Shown here: positions 31,958 through 41,217 of the stretch, piece by piece | How the letters are laid out: each line of letters opens with the position of its first letter | How positions within the stretch are numbered: the stretch's first letter is position 1 | NCBI RefSeq assembly: GCF_028610625.1 | Contig: NZ_JAQQWU010000001.1 | Coordinates: 310,001 to 374,000, forward strand | Reading direction: 5' to 3' | Length of the DNA stretch: 64,000 nucleotides | DNA from: Guptibacillus spartinae | GTDB lineage: Bacteria > Bacillota > Bacilli > Bacillales > Guptibacillaceae | The notes under the pieces: generated by a model | What the model saw: the letters and a program-made list of their open reading frames with translations, nothing else | The model's database searches: none | What the model was told of the DNA's origin: nothing | Made by a program: the position numbers and the translations under genes

Positions 31958-33712
31958 ATGGAAACGTTCAAAAGATTAAAAGACTTTTATTGGCCGTATA
32001 AGAAACTTTTTCTATGGTCGGTGTTTTCCCTTCTATTTGTAACAGGTATTACGGTCTTATATCCTATGCTTCTTCAATTTACGATTGATGACGTTATCCT
32101 TAAGCAAGAATACAAATGGGTTCCGTATCTTGCGTTTGGTTTTATAGGAATCATGATTGTCAAAGGGATCGCTACATTTTTTCAACAATATTTAGGCGAT
32201 CTGTTTGGTGTAACAGCGGTCTATAGACTGAGAGAAGAGCTATATAAAAAACTTCAATATTTACCTTTTCGTTACTATGATAACGCAAAAACGGGAGACT
32301 TAATGTCTCGCTTAACCGCTGATGTAGAAGGGTTTCGCTTTTTCTTATCATTTGGATTTGCGCAAGTGATCAATTTTGTTCTAATTGTAAGCTTTAGTTT
32401 AATCGTCATGTTTAGCTACTCTGTTCCACTTGCCTTCGTTACGTTAGGGATGCTTCCGTTTCTTGCCATTGTCGTCTATCAGTTTGATAAGCGGGTGCAT
32501 CCTGCATTCCGTGGAATCCGAAAATCGATGGCTCGTTTAAATACGAAGGTACAAGAAAATATTAGCGGTATTAATACTGTTAAATCGTTATCAAGAGAAG
32601 ACTTTGAAATAAATAAGTTTGTAGATAGCAACACAGACTACCGGGATAACTATTTAACTACTTCCTATATTTGGGCTAAATTTTTCCCGTTAATGGAGTT
32701 TATCGGGAATTTATGTGTGGTGTTCCTTCTCTCTTATGGGGGATACCTTGTGTTTCAAAATCAACTTCAGCCAGGTGAATTAGTCGCTTTCTTTAGCCTC
32801 GTTTGGTATATTATCTGGCCAATTATGAACCTTGGATTTGTGATCAACACTTTCTCTCAATCGAAAGCGTCAGGTGAAAGATTACTTGAAATTTTGGATG
32901 AACCGGAAGACATTTATAATCGCGAAGGTGCTATTGAAGTAGACCACCTTGAAGGTCATGTCGCTTTTCAAAATGTGACACACCAGTATGCTTCAGAAGA
33001 CGATGAAGCATTAAAAAACATTACATTTGATGCGCCGAAAGGATCGACAGTTGGGTTATTAGGCGCTACTGGGGCTGGGAAAACGACCATTACTCAACTA
33101 ATCGCTCGTTTTTATGAACCGAACGAGGGTGAAGTCATCATTGATGGTCGTAATATTAATGAGTATAGTTTGAAATCACTTAGAAAAAATATCGGGGTCG
33201 TGCTCCAAGAAACTTTTCTATTCTCATCCACTATTCGGGACAATATTGCTTATGGTGATCCAGATATCTCGTTTGAAGCGATTGAAGATGCAGCAAAGAG
33301 AGCCCAGGCCCATGACTTTATTATGGAAATGCCAAACGGATACGATACCGTTTTAGGAGAGCGGGGTATGGGACTTTCTGGTGGTCAAAAACAGAGAATT
33401 GCGATTGCGCGGGCAATCTTAACGGATCCGAGTATTTTGATCCTAGATGATGCGACAAGCGCAGTGGATATGCAGACGGAAGTGAAAATTCAGAAAGCAT
33501 TTGAAGAAGTGATGAAAGGAAGAACCACCTTTATCATTGCCCATCGGATTTCTTCCCTTAAACACGCAGATGAAATCCTTGTGTTAAATGAAGGGGAGAT
33601 TGTGGAACGCGGGAAACATCACGAACTGATTGAACAGAATGGCTATTACCGAAGTATTTATGATATTCAATACCAAGATCGTAAAGAGATTATGGCCAAA
33701 CAGACTGGTTGA
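31958..33712 (+). CDS. yknU: ABC exporter half-transporter YknU-like (degenerate-site subunit)
   Basis: A 584-residue half transporter. Six membrane helices (about 1-310) precede an NBD. Walker A is GATGAGKTT, the signature LSGGQ is canonical, and Walker B is ILILDDATSAVD, with Asp where the catalytic Glu is normal. With the next gene it forms a heterodimer of the LmrCD/BmrCD type. Length and neighbour fit B. subtilis YknU/YknV. Probable function is multidrug or peptide/lipid export. The following gene overlaps or abuts closely, so it is an operon. Confidence 0.85.
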   Translation: METFKRLKDFYWPYKKLFLWSVFSLLFVTGITVLYPMLLQFTIDDVILKQEYKWVPYLAFGFIGIMIVKGIATFFQQYLGDLFGVTAVYRLREELYKKLQYLPFRYYDNAKTGDLMSRLTADVEGFRFFLSFGFAQVINFVLIVSFSLIVMFSYSVPLAFVTLGMLPFLAIVVYQFDKRVHPAFRGIRKSMARLNTKVQENISGINTVKSLSREDFEINKFVDSNTDYRDNYLTTSYIWAKFFPLMEFIGNLCVVFLLSYGGYLVFQNQLQPGELVAFFSLVWYIIWPIMNLGFVINTFSQSKASGERLLEILDEPEDIYNREGAIEVDHLEGHVAFQNVTHQYASEDDEALKNITFDAPKGSTVGLLGATGAGKTTITQLIARFYEPNEGEVIIDGRNINEYSLKSLRKNIGVVLQETFLFSSTIRDNIAYGDPDISFEAIEDAAKRAQAHDFIMEMPNGYDTVLGERGMGLSGGQKQRIAIARAILTDPSILILDDATSAVDMQTEVKIQKAFEEVMKGRTTFIIAHRISSLKHADEILVLNEGEIVERGKHHELIEQNGYYRSIYDIQYQDRKEIMAKQTG

Positions 33713-33726
33713 AATGGGGTGTAGGG

Positions 33727-35529
33727 TTGAAGCAAAATCGAAGAGAACGGTTCCATTATTCACAGGATACAGCGATCGAAAAGCAGTTTAATTGGAAGCA
33801 GATGTCACGTTTGCTTGGATATATGGATCCTTATAAGAAGAAATTATTACCAAAAGCCATTATTTCCATGTTACTCGCAACAGCAGTTCGATTAATTGTC
33901 CCAATTTTCATCGGGGTCCTCTTGTTTGATCATGCTATAAAAAACCAAAATCAAACGTTACTTATTCAATTGATTTTTGGGATAGCGGGTTTGTATTTGC
34001 TGTCATGGATTGCGAATACGTATCGGATCAAATGGACCAATCAGCTGGGGCAATACATTATTTATGACATAAGACAGGGGTTATTTAAACACATCCAGCG
34101 GCTTTCACACGGCTTTTTCGATAAACGATCTGCTGGTTCAATCCTGGTTCGGATTATCAATGATGTGAATTCCATGCAGGAGCTTTTTACAAATGGTGTT
34201 ATTAACTTACTGATGGATATCATTTTATTACTCGGAATAGTTGTGATTATGTTTGTTTTAAGTCCTCAGCTAACACTGGCGATTATGATCATTTTGCCAC
34301 TTATGTTTTTAATTTCAACGAGCTTAAGAAAACGAATCCGTCGATCCTGGCAAGATGTTCGGATTAAGCAGGCGAAAATAAATTCTCACTTAAATGAAAG
34401 CATCCAGGGAATTCGGGTAACTCAGTCCTATACGCAGGAAAAAGGGAACATGGAATTTTTCCAAGGTGTCAATCAGGAGAATTATGCAAGTTGGAAAGAA
34501 GCCACACAAAAAAGTGCCATTTTTAGACCGTTTGTTGAAATGTCTAACGCAATTGGAACGGCCATATTAATTTGGTTCGGTGTATACTTAATTCAAAACG
34601 GAATGGATTATGGGGTATTTGTCACATTTGCCTTTTACTTAGGAATGTTTTGGGAACCCATTTCTCGACTAGGTCAAGTCTACAACCAATTGCTCGTGGC
34701 GATGGCTTCTTCAGAAAGAATCTTTGAGTTTTTGGATGAACAGCCAAACGTTCCTGAAAAGAAAGATGCCATTAATCTCAACGATATTAAAGGGGAAATT
34801 ACGTTTGAAAAAGTTGAATTTTCTTATGATGAAAGTCGAAAAGCACTCCATGAGCTAAGTCTTACGATGAAAGCAGGAGATACGGTTGCGCTTGTCGGAC
34901 ATACCGGTTCAGGAAAATCAACGATTGCAAACTTAATTAGTCGTTTCTATGATCCTACCAGCGGCACTGTGCGAATTGACGGGAAGGATTTAAAAGATGT
35001 CAAGCTCGATAGTTTACGTGAGCAGGTGAGTGTTGTTCTTCAAGATACGTTCATATTTTCTGGAACTATAATGGAAAACATTCGCTTTGGTCGGCCAGAT
35101 GCAAGTGATGAAGAAGTGATGGAAGCAGCGAAAGCAGTAGGAGCTGACCACTTTATTCAGCGATTAAGCAACGGTTATGAAACAGAAGTAGAGGAGCGAG
35201 GGAATGTGCTATCCGTTGGTGAGCGCCAGCTGCTTTCATTTTCTAGAGCGTTACTCGCCGATCCACGCATTCTCATATTAGACGAAGCGACTGCAAGTAT
35301 TGATACCGAAACAGAGCTGAAAATTCAAAAAGCGTTGAATGTTGTCCTAGAAGGACGAACGGCTATTATGATTGCGCACAGACTTTCCACTATTCGTGAA
35401 GCGGACAATATTATTGTTCTGGACCACGGACGAATCATTGAACAAGGTAATCACAGTGAGCTGATGCATAAAGGCGGTACCTACTATGAACTTGTAAAAT
35501 CCCAGTTCAATATGATGGATGCCGTTTAG
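33727..35529 (+). CDS. yknV: ABC exporter half-transporter YknV-like (catalytic-Glu subunit)
   Basis: A 600-residue half transporter whose N-terminal KQNRRERFHYS resembles YknV, with six membrane helices and an NBD. Walker A is GHTGSGKST and Walker B is ILILDEATASID with the catalytic Glu, but the signature is LSVGERQ instead of LSGGQ. The pair therefore has one intact and one degenerate ATP site. I use TTG 33727, behind GGGGTG; a TTG at 33709 overlapping the yknU stop has no ribosome site. A terminator follows directly. Confidence 0.83.
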   Translation: MKQNRRERFHYSQDTAIEKQFNWKQMSRLLGYMDPYKKKLLPKAIISMLLATAVRLIVPIFIGVLLFDHAIKNQNQTLLIQLIFGIAGLYLLSWIANTYRIKWTNQLGQYIIYDIRQGLFKHIQRLSHGFFDKRSAGSILVRIINDVNSMQELFTNGVINLLMDIILLLGIVVIMFVLSPQLTLAIMIILPLMFLISTSLRKRIRRSWQDVRIKQAKINSHLNESIQGIRVTQSYTQEKGNMEFFQGVNQENYASWKEATQKSAIFRPFVEMSNAIGTAILIWFGVYLIQNGMDYGVFVTFAFYLGMFWEPISRLGQVYNQLLVAMASSERIFEFLDEQPNVPEKKDAINLNDIKGEITFEKVEFSYDESRKALHELSLTMKAGDTVALVGHTGSGKSTIANLISRFYDPTSGTVRIDGKDLKDVKLDSLREQVSVVLQDTFIFSGTIMENIRFGRPDASDEEVMEAAKAVGADHFIQRLSNGYETEVEERGNVLSVGERQLLSFSRALLADPRILILDEATASIDTETELKIQKALNVVLEGRTAIMIAHRLSTIREADNIIVLDHGRIIEQGNHSELMHKGGTYYELVKSQFNMMDAV

Positions 35530-35558
35530 AAAAAGAAGCCCAGGAGGCTTCTTTTTTT
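35530..35558 (+). terminator. Terminator of yknUV
   Basis: 11-base arms (35530-35540 and 35546-35556), T run. Confidence 0.8.
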
Positions 35559-35632
35559 GTGCGGAATAATGAAACAAGCTTTTGAAATGTGAACAGAATA
35601 TTAACAAGGAGGCAATAAGTTTTGATAAAAAA

Positions 35633-35654
35633 GATTGTGATACTTGTCACAATC
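35633..35654 (+). promoter_or_regulatory. Rex/Fnr-type operator of the bd oxidase operon
   Basis: GATTGTGA-N6-TCACAATC is a perfect 8-base inverted repeat. It contains TTGTGA-N6-TCACAA (Rex box pattern) and TGTGA-N6-TCACA (Fnr pattern). It overlaps the -35 hexamer of the oxidase promoter, which favours a repressor such as Rex. Confidence 0.65.
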
Positions 35655-35672
35655 TCGGCGATGATTCATAAT
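35644..35672 (+). promoter_or_regulatory. Sigma-A promoter of the bd oxidase operon
   Basis: TTGTCA, 17-base spacer, CATAAT; 5 of 6 in each hexamer. The leader to the GTG start is about 90 bases. Confidence 0.6.
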
Positions 35673-35767
35673 AAAGATGTAAACGAAAGGTTCACTGTTT
35701 TTATGTGCAATGATAAGGGAAGATGGGTAACAGATGATGAGAAATTGGTAAAAAGGGGTTGAACAAT

Positions 35768-37102
35768 GTGGAACTAGATTCAGCGATGCTAAGTCGTCTT
35801 TTAACAAGTCTAACGTTAGGCTTTCATATTATTTTTGCGACGTTAGGTGTCGGTGTCCCGCTATTAATTAGTCTTGCTGAGTGGATTGGGATTAAACGAA
35901 ACGATCCCTATTACACCTTACTTGCTCGAAGATGGGCTAGAGGGTTCGTTGTCACCGTAGCTGTGGGGGTTGTTACAGGGACAGCAATAGGATTACAACT
36001 TTCATTGTTATGGCCAAACTTCATGCAGTTGGCGGGTCAAGTGATTAGTTTACCGCTCTTCCTTGAAACATTTGCCTTCTTTTTTGAAGCAATCTTTCTA
36101 GGAATCTATCTTTATACGTGGGACCGGTTTAAAAAGCCCATCTATCACTGGTTAATATCAATTCCAGTTGTCATTGGATCAACTTTATCAGCTGTCTTTA
36201 TCTCTACTGTGAATGCTTTTATGAACTCACCACAGGGATTTGATATGGTGGACGGCGTTTTAACGAATATTCAACCACTAGCAGCGATGTTTAATCCCGC
36301 AACCCCAACGAAGGTTGGACACGTGGTCATGTCTGCCTATTTAACTTCTGCTATCGTATTGGCAGCTATTACAGCTTTTCATATGTTAAAAGGTAAACGG
36401 AGTACGTATTATCGAAAAGCGCTAAAACTAACAATGACGGCCGGTTTTATTTTTGCAATCGGAACAGCTGTTATTGGCGATTTTTCAGGAAAATATTTAG
36501 CTGAATATCAACCGAGTAAGCTTGCTGCTGCAGAGTGGCACTTTGAAACTTCAGAAAATGCAGATCTTGTAGTCGGCGGTTTTCTAGATAACGAGACGAA
36601 AGAAGTAAACTATGGTCTGGTATTACCTAATTTCTTAAGTATTCTCGCGCATGGGGATCCGAATGCAGAGGTAATGGGGCTCGATCAAGTGCCGGAAGAT
36701 GAAGTACCGCCTCTATACATTCACTATTTATTTGATGGAATGGTCGGTATCGGAATGTTTTTAGCTGCTTTAACCTTCTTTTATGTCATAGCTCTTCGAT
36801 TAAAACGATTTAATCCTGAAAATAAATGGTTTTTACGACTGATTGTCCTCGCTGGTCCACTCTCTGTTCTTGCGATCGAATTTGGTTGGATTTTCTCTGA
36901 AGTAGGGAGGCAACCGTGGATTTTGTGGGACATAATGAGAACGGGTCATGCTGCTACGACTGCCAATAGTGTAGGCTGGATGTTTGTTCTCTTCCTTCTA
37001 TTGTATGTTGTACTTGGAACGCTTTGTGTGACGGTACTTCGAAAAATGTTTAAAACCAATCCTGCTGAAAACGAGTTAGAAGAAATCGCTAGAACGAAAT
37101 AA
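35768..37102 (+). CDS. ythA: Cytochrome bd-type quinol oxidase subunit I (YthA/CydA family)
   Basis: A 444-residue subunit I with about nine membrane helices. Heme-ligand His occurs in LGFHIIFATLGVG and the invariant GWIFSEVGRQPW is present. The Q loop is short, as in the Bacillus YthA/CioA type. The enzyme oxidises menaquinol and reduces oxygen in the cell membrane. GTG 35768 has AAGGGG 9 bases upstream; the TTG at 35759 abuts it. Subunit II follows at 37129. Upstream lies a Rex/Fnr-like operator over the promoter, indicating control by redox state. Confidence 0.85.
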   Translation: MELDSAMLSRLLTSLTLGFHIIFATLGVGVPLLISLAEWIGIKRNDPYYTLLARRWARGFVVTVAVGVVTGTAIGLQLSLLWPNFMQLAGQVISLPLFLETFAFFFEAIFLGIYLYTWDRFKKPIYHWLISIPVVIGSTLSAVFISTVNAFMNSPQGFDMVDGVLTNIQPLAAMFNPATPTKVGHVVMSAYLTSAIVLAAITAFHMLKGKRSTYYRKALKLTMTAGFIFAIGTAVIGDFSGKYLAEYQPSKLAAAEWHFETSENADLVVGGFLDNETKEVNYGLVLPNFLSILAHGDPNAEVMGLDQVPEDEVPPLYIHYLFDGMVGIGMFLAALTFFYVIALRLKRFNPENKWFLRLIVLAGPLSVLAIEFGWIFSEVGRQPWILWDIMRTGHAATTANSVGWMFVLFLLLYVVLGTLCVTVLRKMFKTNPAENELEEIARTK

Positions 37103-37128
37103 GGGGTTTGATTGAGAGGGGTGAAATA

Positions 37129-38145
37129 ATGGATATTCAATTACTAGGAATAACTGTACTGTGGGTTTTCCTTTACGGTTATCTGATTACAGCTTCCATT
37201 GATTTTGGAGCCGGATTTTTTGCTTATTACGGAGAATTGACCGGACGAGATCACATTATTAACAAAATCATTAGCCGCTACTTATCACCTGTATGGGAAG
37301 TGACAAACGTCTTTTTTGTATTTTTCTTCGTAGGACTTGTTGGTTTCTTTCCTGACACGGCTTATTATTATGGAACGGCTTTACTCGTACCAGGCAGTAT
37401 CGCGATTATTTTACTGGCGATTCGAGGTTCATTTTATGCTTTTGGTAACTATGGAGCGAAAAAAAGCCGAGTTTATACGTTTTTATATGGGGTTACCGGT
37501 TTGTTAATACCGGCCTCTCTTTCTACAGCTTTAACGCTATCAGAAGGTGGGTTTATTGAAGAAGTCAATGGAGAAGTGAAGTTCCTTGCAGGAGAATTAT
37601 TTTCAAGCTTTTATTCATGGTCCGTTGTCCTACTTGCCATTGTCTCAGTGCTCTTTATTAGTGCAGCATTTCTCACATACTATGCTAGCCGGGCGAATGA
37701 TGAGCCTGCGCTTGAGCTGCTTAGAAAGTATGCCTTGTTTTGGAGTGCTCCAACAATTCTATCGAGTATCCTAGTTTTCGTAGCACTTCAACAGCACAAT
37801 CCTATTCATTTCGAACGAACGCTTGATTATGCCTGGTTCTTTATTGCTTCACTGTTTTGCTTTTTAATAGCAACCTATTTGATTTTTTACCGTAAACGAT
37901 ATGGAACGGCTTTTATTTTCGTCATGCTACAGTTCTTTTTCGCATTCTTCGGTTATGGCATTTCTCACTTACCATGGATTTTGTACGATCACATTACCAT
38001 TTATTCAGGCTATACGAACGAAACAACTGGGGTGTATCTTGTTCTTGCTTTTATCGCAGGTCTTTGCTTACTCGTGCCTTCCCTCGTATTGTTAATGAGA
38101 CTATTCTTATTTGATGCAGAATATGTAAAGGGAAATAAGTCCTGA
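37129..38145 (+). CDS. ythB: Cytochrome bd-type quinol oxidase subunit II (YthB/CydB family)
   Basis: A 338-residue membrane protein of the CydB family. Its start ITASIDFGAGFFAYYGE near residue 20 is the family signature, followed by a block of eight to nine helices (SPVWEVTNVFFVFFFVGLVGFF, LVPGSIAIILLAIRGSFYAFG). It completes the oxidase with subunit I. AGAGGGGTG precedes ATG 37129 by 6 bases. No small CydX/CydS-type ORF with a ribosome site is evident downstream. A hairpin closes the operon. Confidence 0.84.
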   Translation: MDIQLLGITVLWVFLYGYLITASIDFGAGFFAYYGELTGRDHIINKIISRYLSPVWEVTNVFFVFFFVGLVGFFPDTAYYYGTALLVPGSIAIILLAIRGSFYAFGNYGAKKSRVYTFLYGVTGLLIPASLSTALTLSEGGFIEEVNGEVKFLAGELFSSFYSWSVVLLAIVSVLFISAAFLTYYASRANDEPALELLRKYALFWSAPTILSSILVFVALQQHNPIHFERTLDYAWFFIASLFCFLIATYLIFYRKRYGTAFIFVMLQFFFAFFGYGISHLPWILYDHITIYSGYTNETTGVYLVLAFIAGLCLLVPSLVLLMRLFLFDAEYVKGNKS

Positions 38146-38195
38146 AGAAGACATATTGACACTGATGATAAGAGTGGTAGGATAGATATGATAGT

Positions 38196-38217
38196 GCGTC
38201 AGCAATTTTGCTGACGC
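38196..38217 (+). terminator. Hairpin terminator of the oxidase operon
   Basis: Perfect 10-base arms (38196-38205 and 38208-38217), followed by a weak T-rich run. Confidence 0.6.
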
Positions 38218-38251
38218 TCGTTTCTTTCTGAATGAGTAGGAGGAGTGTGCG

Positions 38252-38917
38252 TTGAAAAAGCAATTTGCCGTTATTGGACTCGGTCGTTTTGGAGGAAGCA
38301 TATGTAAGTCATTAAGTCAGCAGGGCATGGAAGTCCTTGCAATTGATATGGATGAAGATAAAGTGAATGAGTTTTCATCTGTAGCAACACATGCGGTTAT
38401 CGCTGATTCAACTGACGAAAGTGTTTTGAAAAACCTCGGTATTCGTAACTTTGACCACGTTATTGTTGCGATTGGTGATAACATTCAATCGAGTATCTTA
38501 ACGACGCTAATTTTAAAAGAATTGGGTGTAAGTAAAATTACAGTGAAAGCCCAGAATGATTATCATGAAAAAGTATTAAATAAAATTGGTGCAGATAAAA
38601 TTGTGCATCCAGAACGTGATATGGGCGTTCGAATTGCTCACAGTATGGTTTCGAACAGCGTATTAGACTATTTAGAACTGTCTGATGAGCACAGTATCGT
38701 GGAACTAATTGCAAACTCTAGAATGGACAATAAGACAATTATTGAACTTGATATTCGCGCAAAATACGGTGCCAATATTGTAGCCATTAAAAAGGGTGAT
38801 GAGATCATCGTTTCTCCTCAAGCAGATCAAAAGATTTCTAAAGGCGATATTCTCATTGTGATTGGATCAGATCAGGACATTAATCGTCTGGAGAGACAAA
38901 TTTTAAATCGTGATTAA
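38252..38917 (+). CDS. ktrC: Potassium channel regulatory subunit KtrC
   Basis: A 221-residue RCK protein: Rossmann fold FAVIGLGRFGGSICKSL near residue 5 with NAD/ATP site, and a C-terminal RCK_C domain from about 135 (VLDYLELSDEHSIVELI). It gates KtrD-type K+ channels in response to ATP/ADP and, in B. subtilis, c-di-AMP. Next to rnjA, it is the KtrC (YkqB) orthologue by position; KtrA is the alternative by sequence. TTG 38252 follows GGAGGAGTG. No transmembrane partner gene is here, as in B. subtilis. Confidence 0.87.
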   Translation: MKKQFAVIGLGRFGGSICKSLSQQGMEVLAIDMDEDKVNEFSSVATHAVIADSTDESVLKNLGIRNFDHVIVAIGDNIQSSILTTLILKELGVSKITVKAQNDYHEKVLNKIGADKIVHPERDMGVRIAHSMVSNSVLDYLELSDEHSIVELIANSRMDNKTIIELDIRAKYGANIVAIKKGDEIIVSPQADQKISKGDILIVIGSDQDINRLERQILNRD

Positions 38918-38931
38918 AAGTCAATAAAAAA

Positions 38932-38966
38932 AGTAGCCTGTCGAATTTTCGACAGGCTGCTTTTTA
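38932..38966. terminator. Shared convergent terminator
   Basis: 14-base arms with one wobble pair (38932-38945 and 38948-38961), between ktrC and rnjA. Confidence 0.75.
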
Positions 38967-38971
38967 TTTTA

Positions 38972-40639
38972 TTAGATTTCCATAATGATCGGAAGGATCA
39001 TCGGGCGACGCTTCGTTTTTTCGTATAGGAAAGGTGCTAGCGTATCTGTAATTTCATTCTTAATTTCAGACCACTGGCTTGTACGCTTTTCCATCACGCC
39101 GTTAAGGTGTTTTGATAAGAGCTCTTGAGCATCATTGATTAAATCACCGGATTCTCTCATGTACACAAACCCACGAGAAATAATGTCCGGACCAGAAAGA
39201 ATCTTAAACTCTTTCATGTTAATGGAAACAACCACAATAACAAGACCTTCTTCAGAAAGAATTTTACGGTCTCTTAGGACGATGTTTCCGATATCACCAA
39301 TACCTTTACCATCTACATAAACAGATCCAGAAGGAATTTTGCCGCTAATCGAAGCTTCATTTTCACTTAGTGCCAGAACTTCACCGTTATCCATGATGAA
39401 AGAATGGTCTTGTGGAATGCCACAATCCTGTGCAAGTTTCGTATGCATCTTAAGCATGCGATACTCACCGTGAATCGGCATAAAGAATTTAGGCTTAATG
39501 AGACGAAGCATTAGCTTCTGCTCGTCTTGACCACCGTGACCAGAAGTATGGATGTCACTTAATTTATGGTGAATGACATCAGCACCTGCACGAGATAGTT
39601 GGTTAATGATTCGCGATACACTTACCTGGTTTCCAGGAATAGGTGAAGAAGAGAACACAACCGTATCTCCAGGAATGATTTGAATTTGACGATGAGTGGC
39701 ATTGGCAATACGTGATAGAGCAGCCATCGGTTCGCCCTGGCTTCCTGTACAAAGAATAGTCACTTTGTTTTCCGGAAGACGATTGATTTGATTTGCATCA
39801 ATAAACGTATCTTTAGGTGCATTAATGTACCCAAGTTCCTGACCAATTGTAATATTGGATTCCATACTGCGTCCGAAGACGGCCACTTTACGACCGTTTT
39901 CAACTGCTGCTTCTACAACTTGTTGAAGACGGTGAATATTCGATGCGAATGTTGCAAAAATAACACGTCCGTCCACTTTTCTAAAGATGTCTTGAATGGT
40001 TTCGCCTACGCGACGTTCTGACATGGTAAAGCCAGGAACTTCACTATTTGTACTATCAGAGAGAAGAGCAAGCACGCCTTCTTTCCCGATCTCAGCCATC
40101 TTTGTTAAGTTGGCTGGTTCGCCAACAGGAGTGAAATCGAACTTGAAGTCTCCTGTATGAACGATGTTACCAGGAGGTGTTTTCACCACAACACCAAAGG
40201 AGTCTGGAATACTGTGAGTCGTTCTAAAGAACATGACCGATGTTTTTCTGAATTTGATAATGTCTTCTTCTGTGATTTCATTTAGTGAAGCGCCACGAAG
40301 AAGGCCATGCTCTTCAAGTTTATTACGGATAAAACCTAATGCTAGCTTACCACCATAGATTGGTACATTAATTTCACGAAGTAAATAAGGGATGCCGCCT
40401 ATATGGTCTTCGTGTCCGTGAGTGATAAATAACCCTTTGATTTTATCCTGGTTTTTAACGAGATAAGAATAATCAGGAATAACGTAGTCAATCCCTAATA
40501 ATTCTTCTTCTGGAAATTTAATCCCAGCGTCAACAAGAATAATTTCATCCTGAAACTGAATACCGTACATGTTTTTACCGATTTCTCCGAGTCCACCCAA
40601 AGCGAACACGGCTGTTTGATGATTTTTAACAAATTTCAT
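38972..40639 (-). CDS. rnjA: Ribonuclease J1
   Basis: A 555-residue metallo-beta-lactamase/beta-CASP RNase. Zinc ligands lie in [10 protein letters not shown] (His74, His76, Asp78, His79), and further family motifs are [18 protein letters not shown] and HTSGHGG. It has 5' exonuclease and endonuclease activity in mRNA decay and 16S rRNA maturation. Length and text match B. subtilis RnjA. ATG 40639 has GGAGAATG upstream, which overlaps the rpoY stop region, so rpoY-rnjA form an operon as in B. subtilis. Confidence 0.96.
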   Translation of the reverse strand: MKFVKNHQTAVFALGGLGEIGKNMYGIQFQDEIILVDAGIKFPEEELLGIDYVIPDYSYLVKNQDKIKGLFITHGHEDHIGGIPYLLREINVPIYGGKLALGFIRNKLEEHGLLRGASLNEITEEDIIKFRKTSVMFFRTTHSIPDSFGVVVKTPPGNIVHTGDFKFDFTPVGEPANLTKMAEIGKEGVLALLSDSTNSEVPGFTMSERRVGETIQDIFRKVDGRVIFATFASNIHRLQQVVEAAVENGRKVAVFGRSMESNITIGQELGYINAPKDTFIDANQINRLPENKVTILCTGSQGEPMAALSRIANATHRQIQIIPGDTVVFSSSPIPGNQVSVSRIINQLSRAGADVIHHKLSDIHTSGHGGQDEQKLMLRLIKPKFFMPIHGEYRMLKMHTKLAQDCGIPQDHSFIMDNGEVLALSENEASISGKIPSGSVYVDGKGIGDIGNIVLRDRKILSEEGLVIVVVSINMKEFKILSGPDIISRGFVYMRESGDLINDAQELLSKHLNGVMEKRTSQWSEIKNEITDTLAPFLYEKTKRRPMILPIIMEI

Positions 40640-40642
40640 AGT

Positions 40643-40852
40643 CTATACATTCTCCAATTCAAAGTGCTCTGATTTTTGCTCAAACGCTAGGAAGTCATCT
40701 TCCACAGTTTGAATAAATTCAATATTAAGGTTGCGGTCCTTTAATTTGTAGCGAACTTCCCGTTCAGAAGTAGCCTCTACGTAAAGGCTCATTGTTCGCT
40801 CTCTTACAGGAACCTCCTTTTTTGTCTCTTGATAAAATACTTTATAAATCAT
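40643..40852 (-). CDS. rpoY: RNA polymerase epsilon subunit RpoY
   Basis: A 69-residue protein matching YkzG/Rpo[19 protein letters not shown], then [18 protein letters not shown] and [17 protein letters not shown]. It binds RNA polymerase in Firmicutes and is dispensable; phage-defence-like and sRNA effects have been proposed but are not settled. It is immediately upstream of rnjA (3-base gap), the standard arrangement. AAGGAGAGA precedes ATG 40852. Confidence 0.92.
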   Translation of the reverse strand: MIYKVFYQETKKEVPVRERTMSLYVEATSEREVRYKLKDRNLNIEFIQTVEDDFLAFEQKSEHFELENV

Positions 40853-40987
40853 TCTAAATCTCTCCTTAACTCAGACAATTTGTGTGCATCTTCGTTTATT
40901 ATATAGGAAATTGGTTTCTTTTTCATGTTTCTAACCACATTTCCATAAGAAATAGGAGAATTTGCACGAATTTAAGGGTAGAAAAGG

Positions 40988-41077
40988 TTAATCAATGGAA
41001 TATTTAGGCTGTGGAAAAAGCATGTTCCTCCACGTTTTTTTTAATTTGCGCTTCATTTTTCGATACATTGAGCTCAT
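40988..41077 (-). CDS. Candidate 29-aa basic peptide
   Basis: In the 365-base gap upstream of rpoY a short frame (ATG 41077, alternative ATG 41068) is preceded by AAAGAAAGG. It encodes a strongly basic amphipathic peptide (YRKMKRKLKKTWRNMLF) and stops at 40988. The rest of the gap shows only AT-rich sequence. This could be chance; it has no terminator. Low confidence. Confidence 0.25.
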   Translation of the reverse strand: MSSMYRKMKRKLKKTWRNMLFPQPKYSID

Positions 41078-41217
41078 CCTTTCTTTTTTTATGCCTATCC
41101 CTATTATTGTTCACTGGGTAAAGAAATAGTTTGGAAAAAGATGGAGAGTTTTAAGGACAGGTTTTTCTATTTCATGTAACATAGTGAGGATAAGTTAGCT
41201 TGGAAGGAGAATGAGAA

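Noticed and set aside
35622-35762. 46-codon frame with a strong AAGGAGG site just upstream of the oxidase gene
   Set aside because: The best promoter (35644-35672) and the Rex/Fnr-like palindrome lie inside this frame, so it would not be on the transcript. The hydrophobic part is too short for a CydX-like subunit.
39788-40021. 77-codon plus-strand frame inside rnjA
   Set aside because: Antisense shadow of a conserved gene, with no ribosome site.
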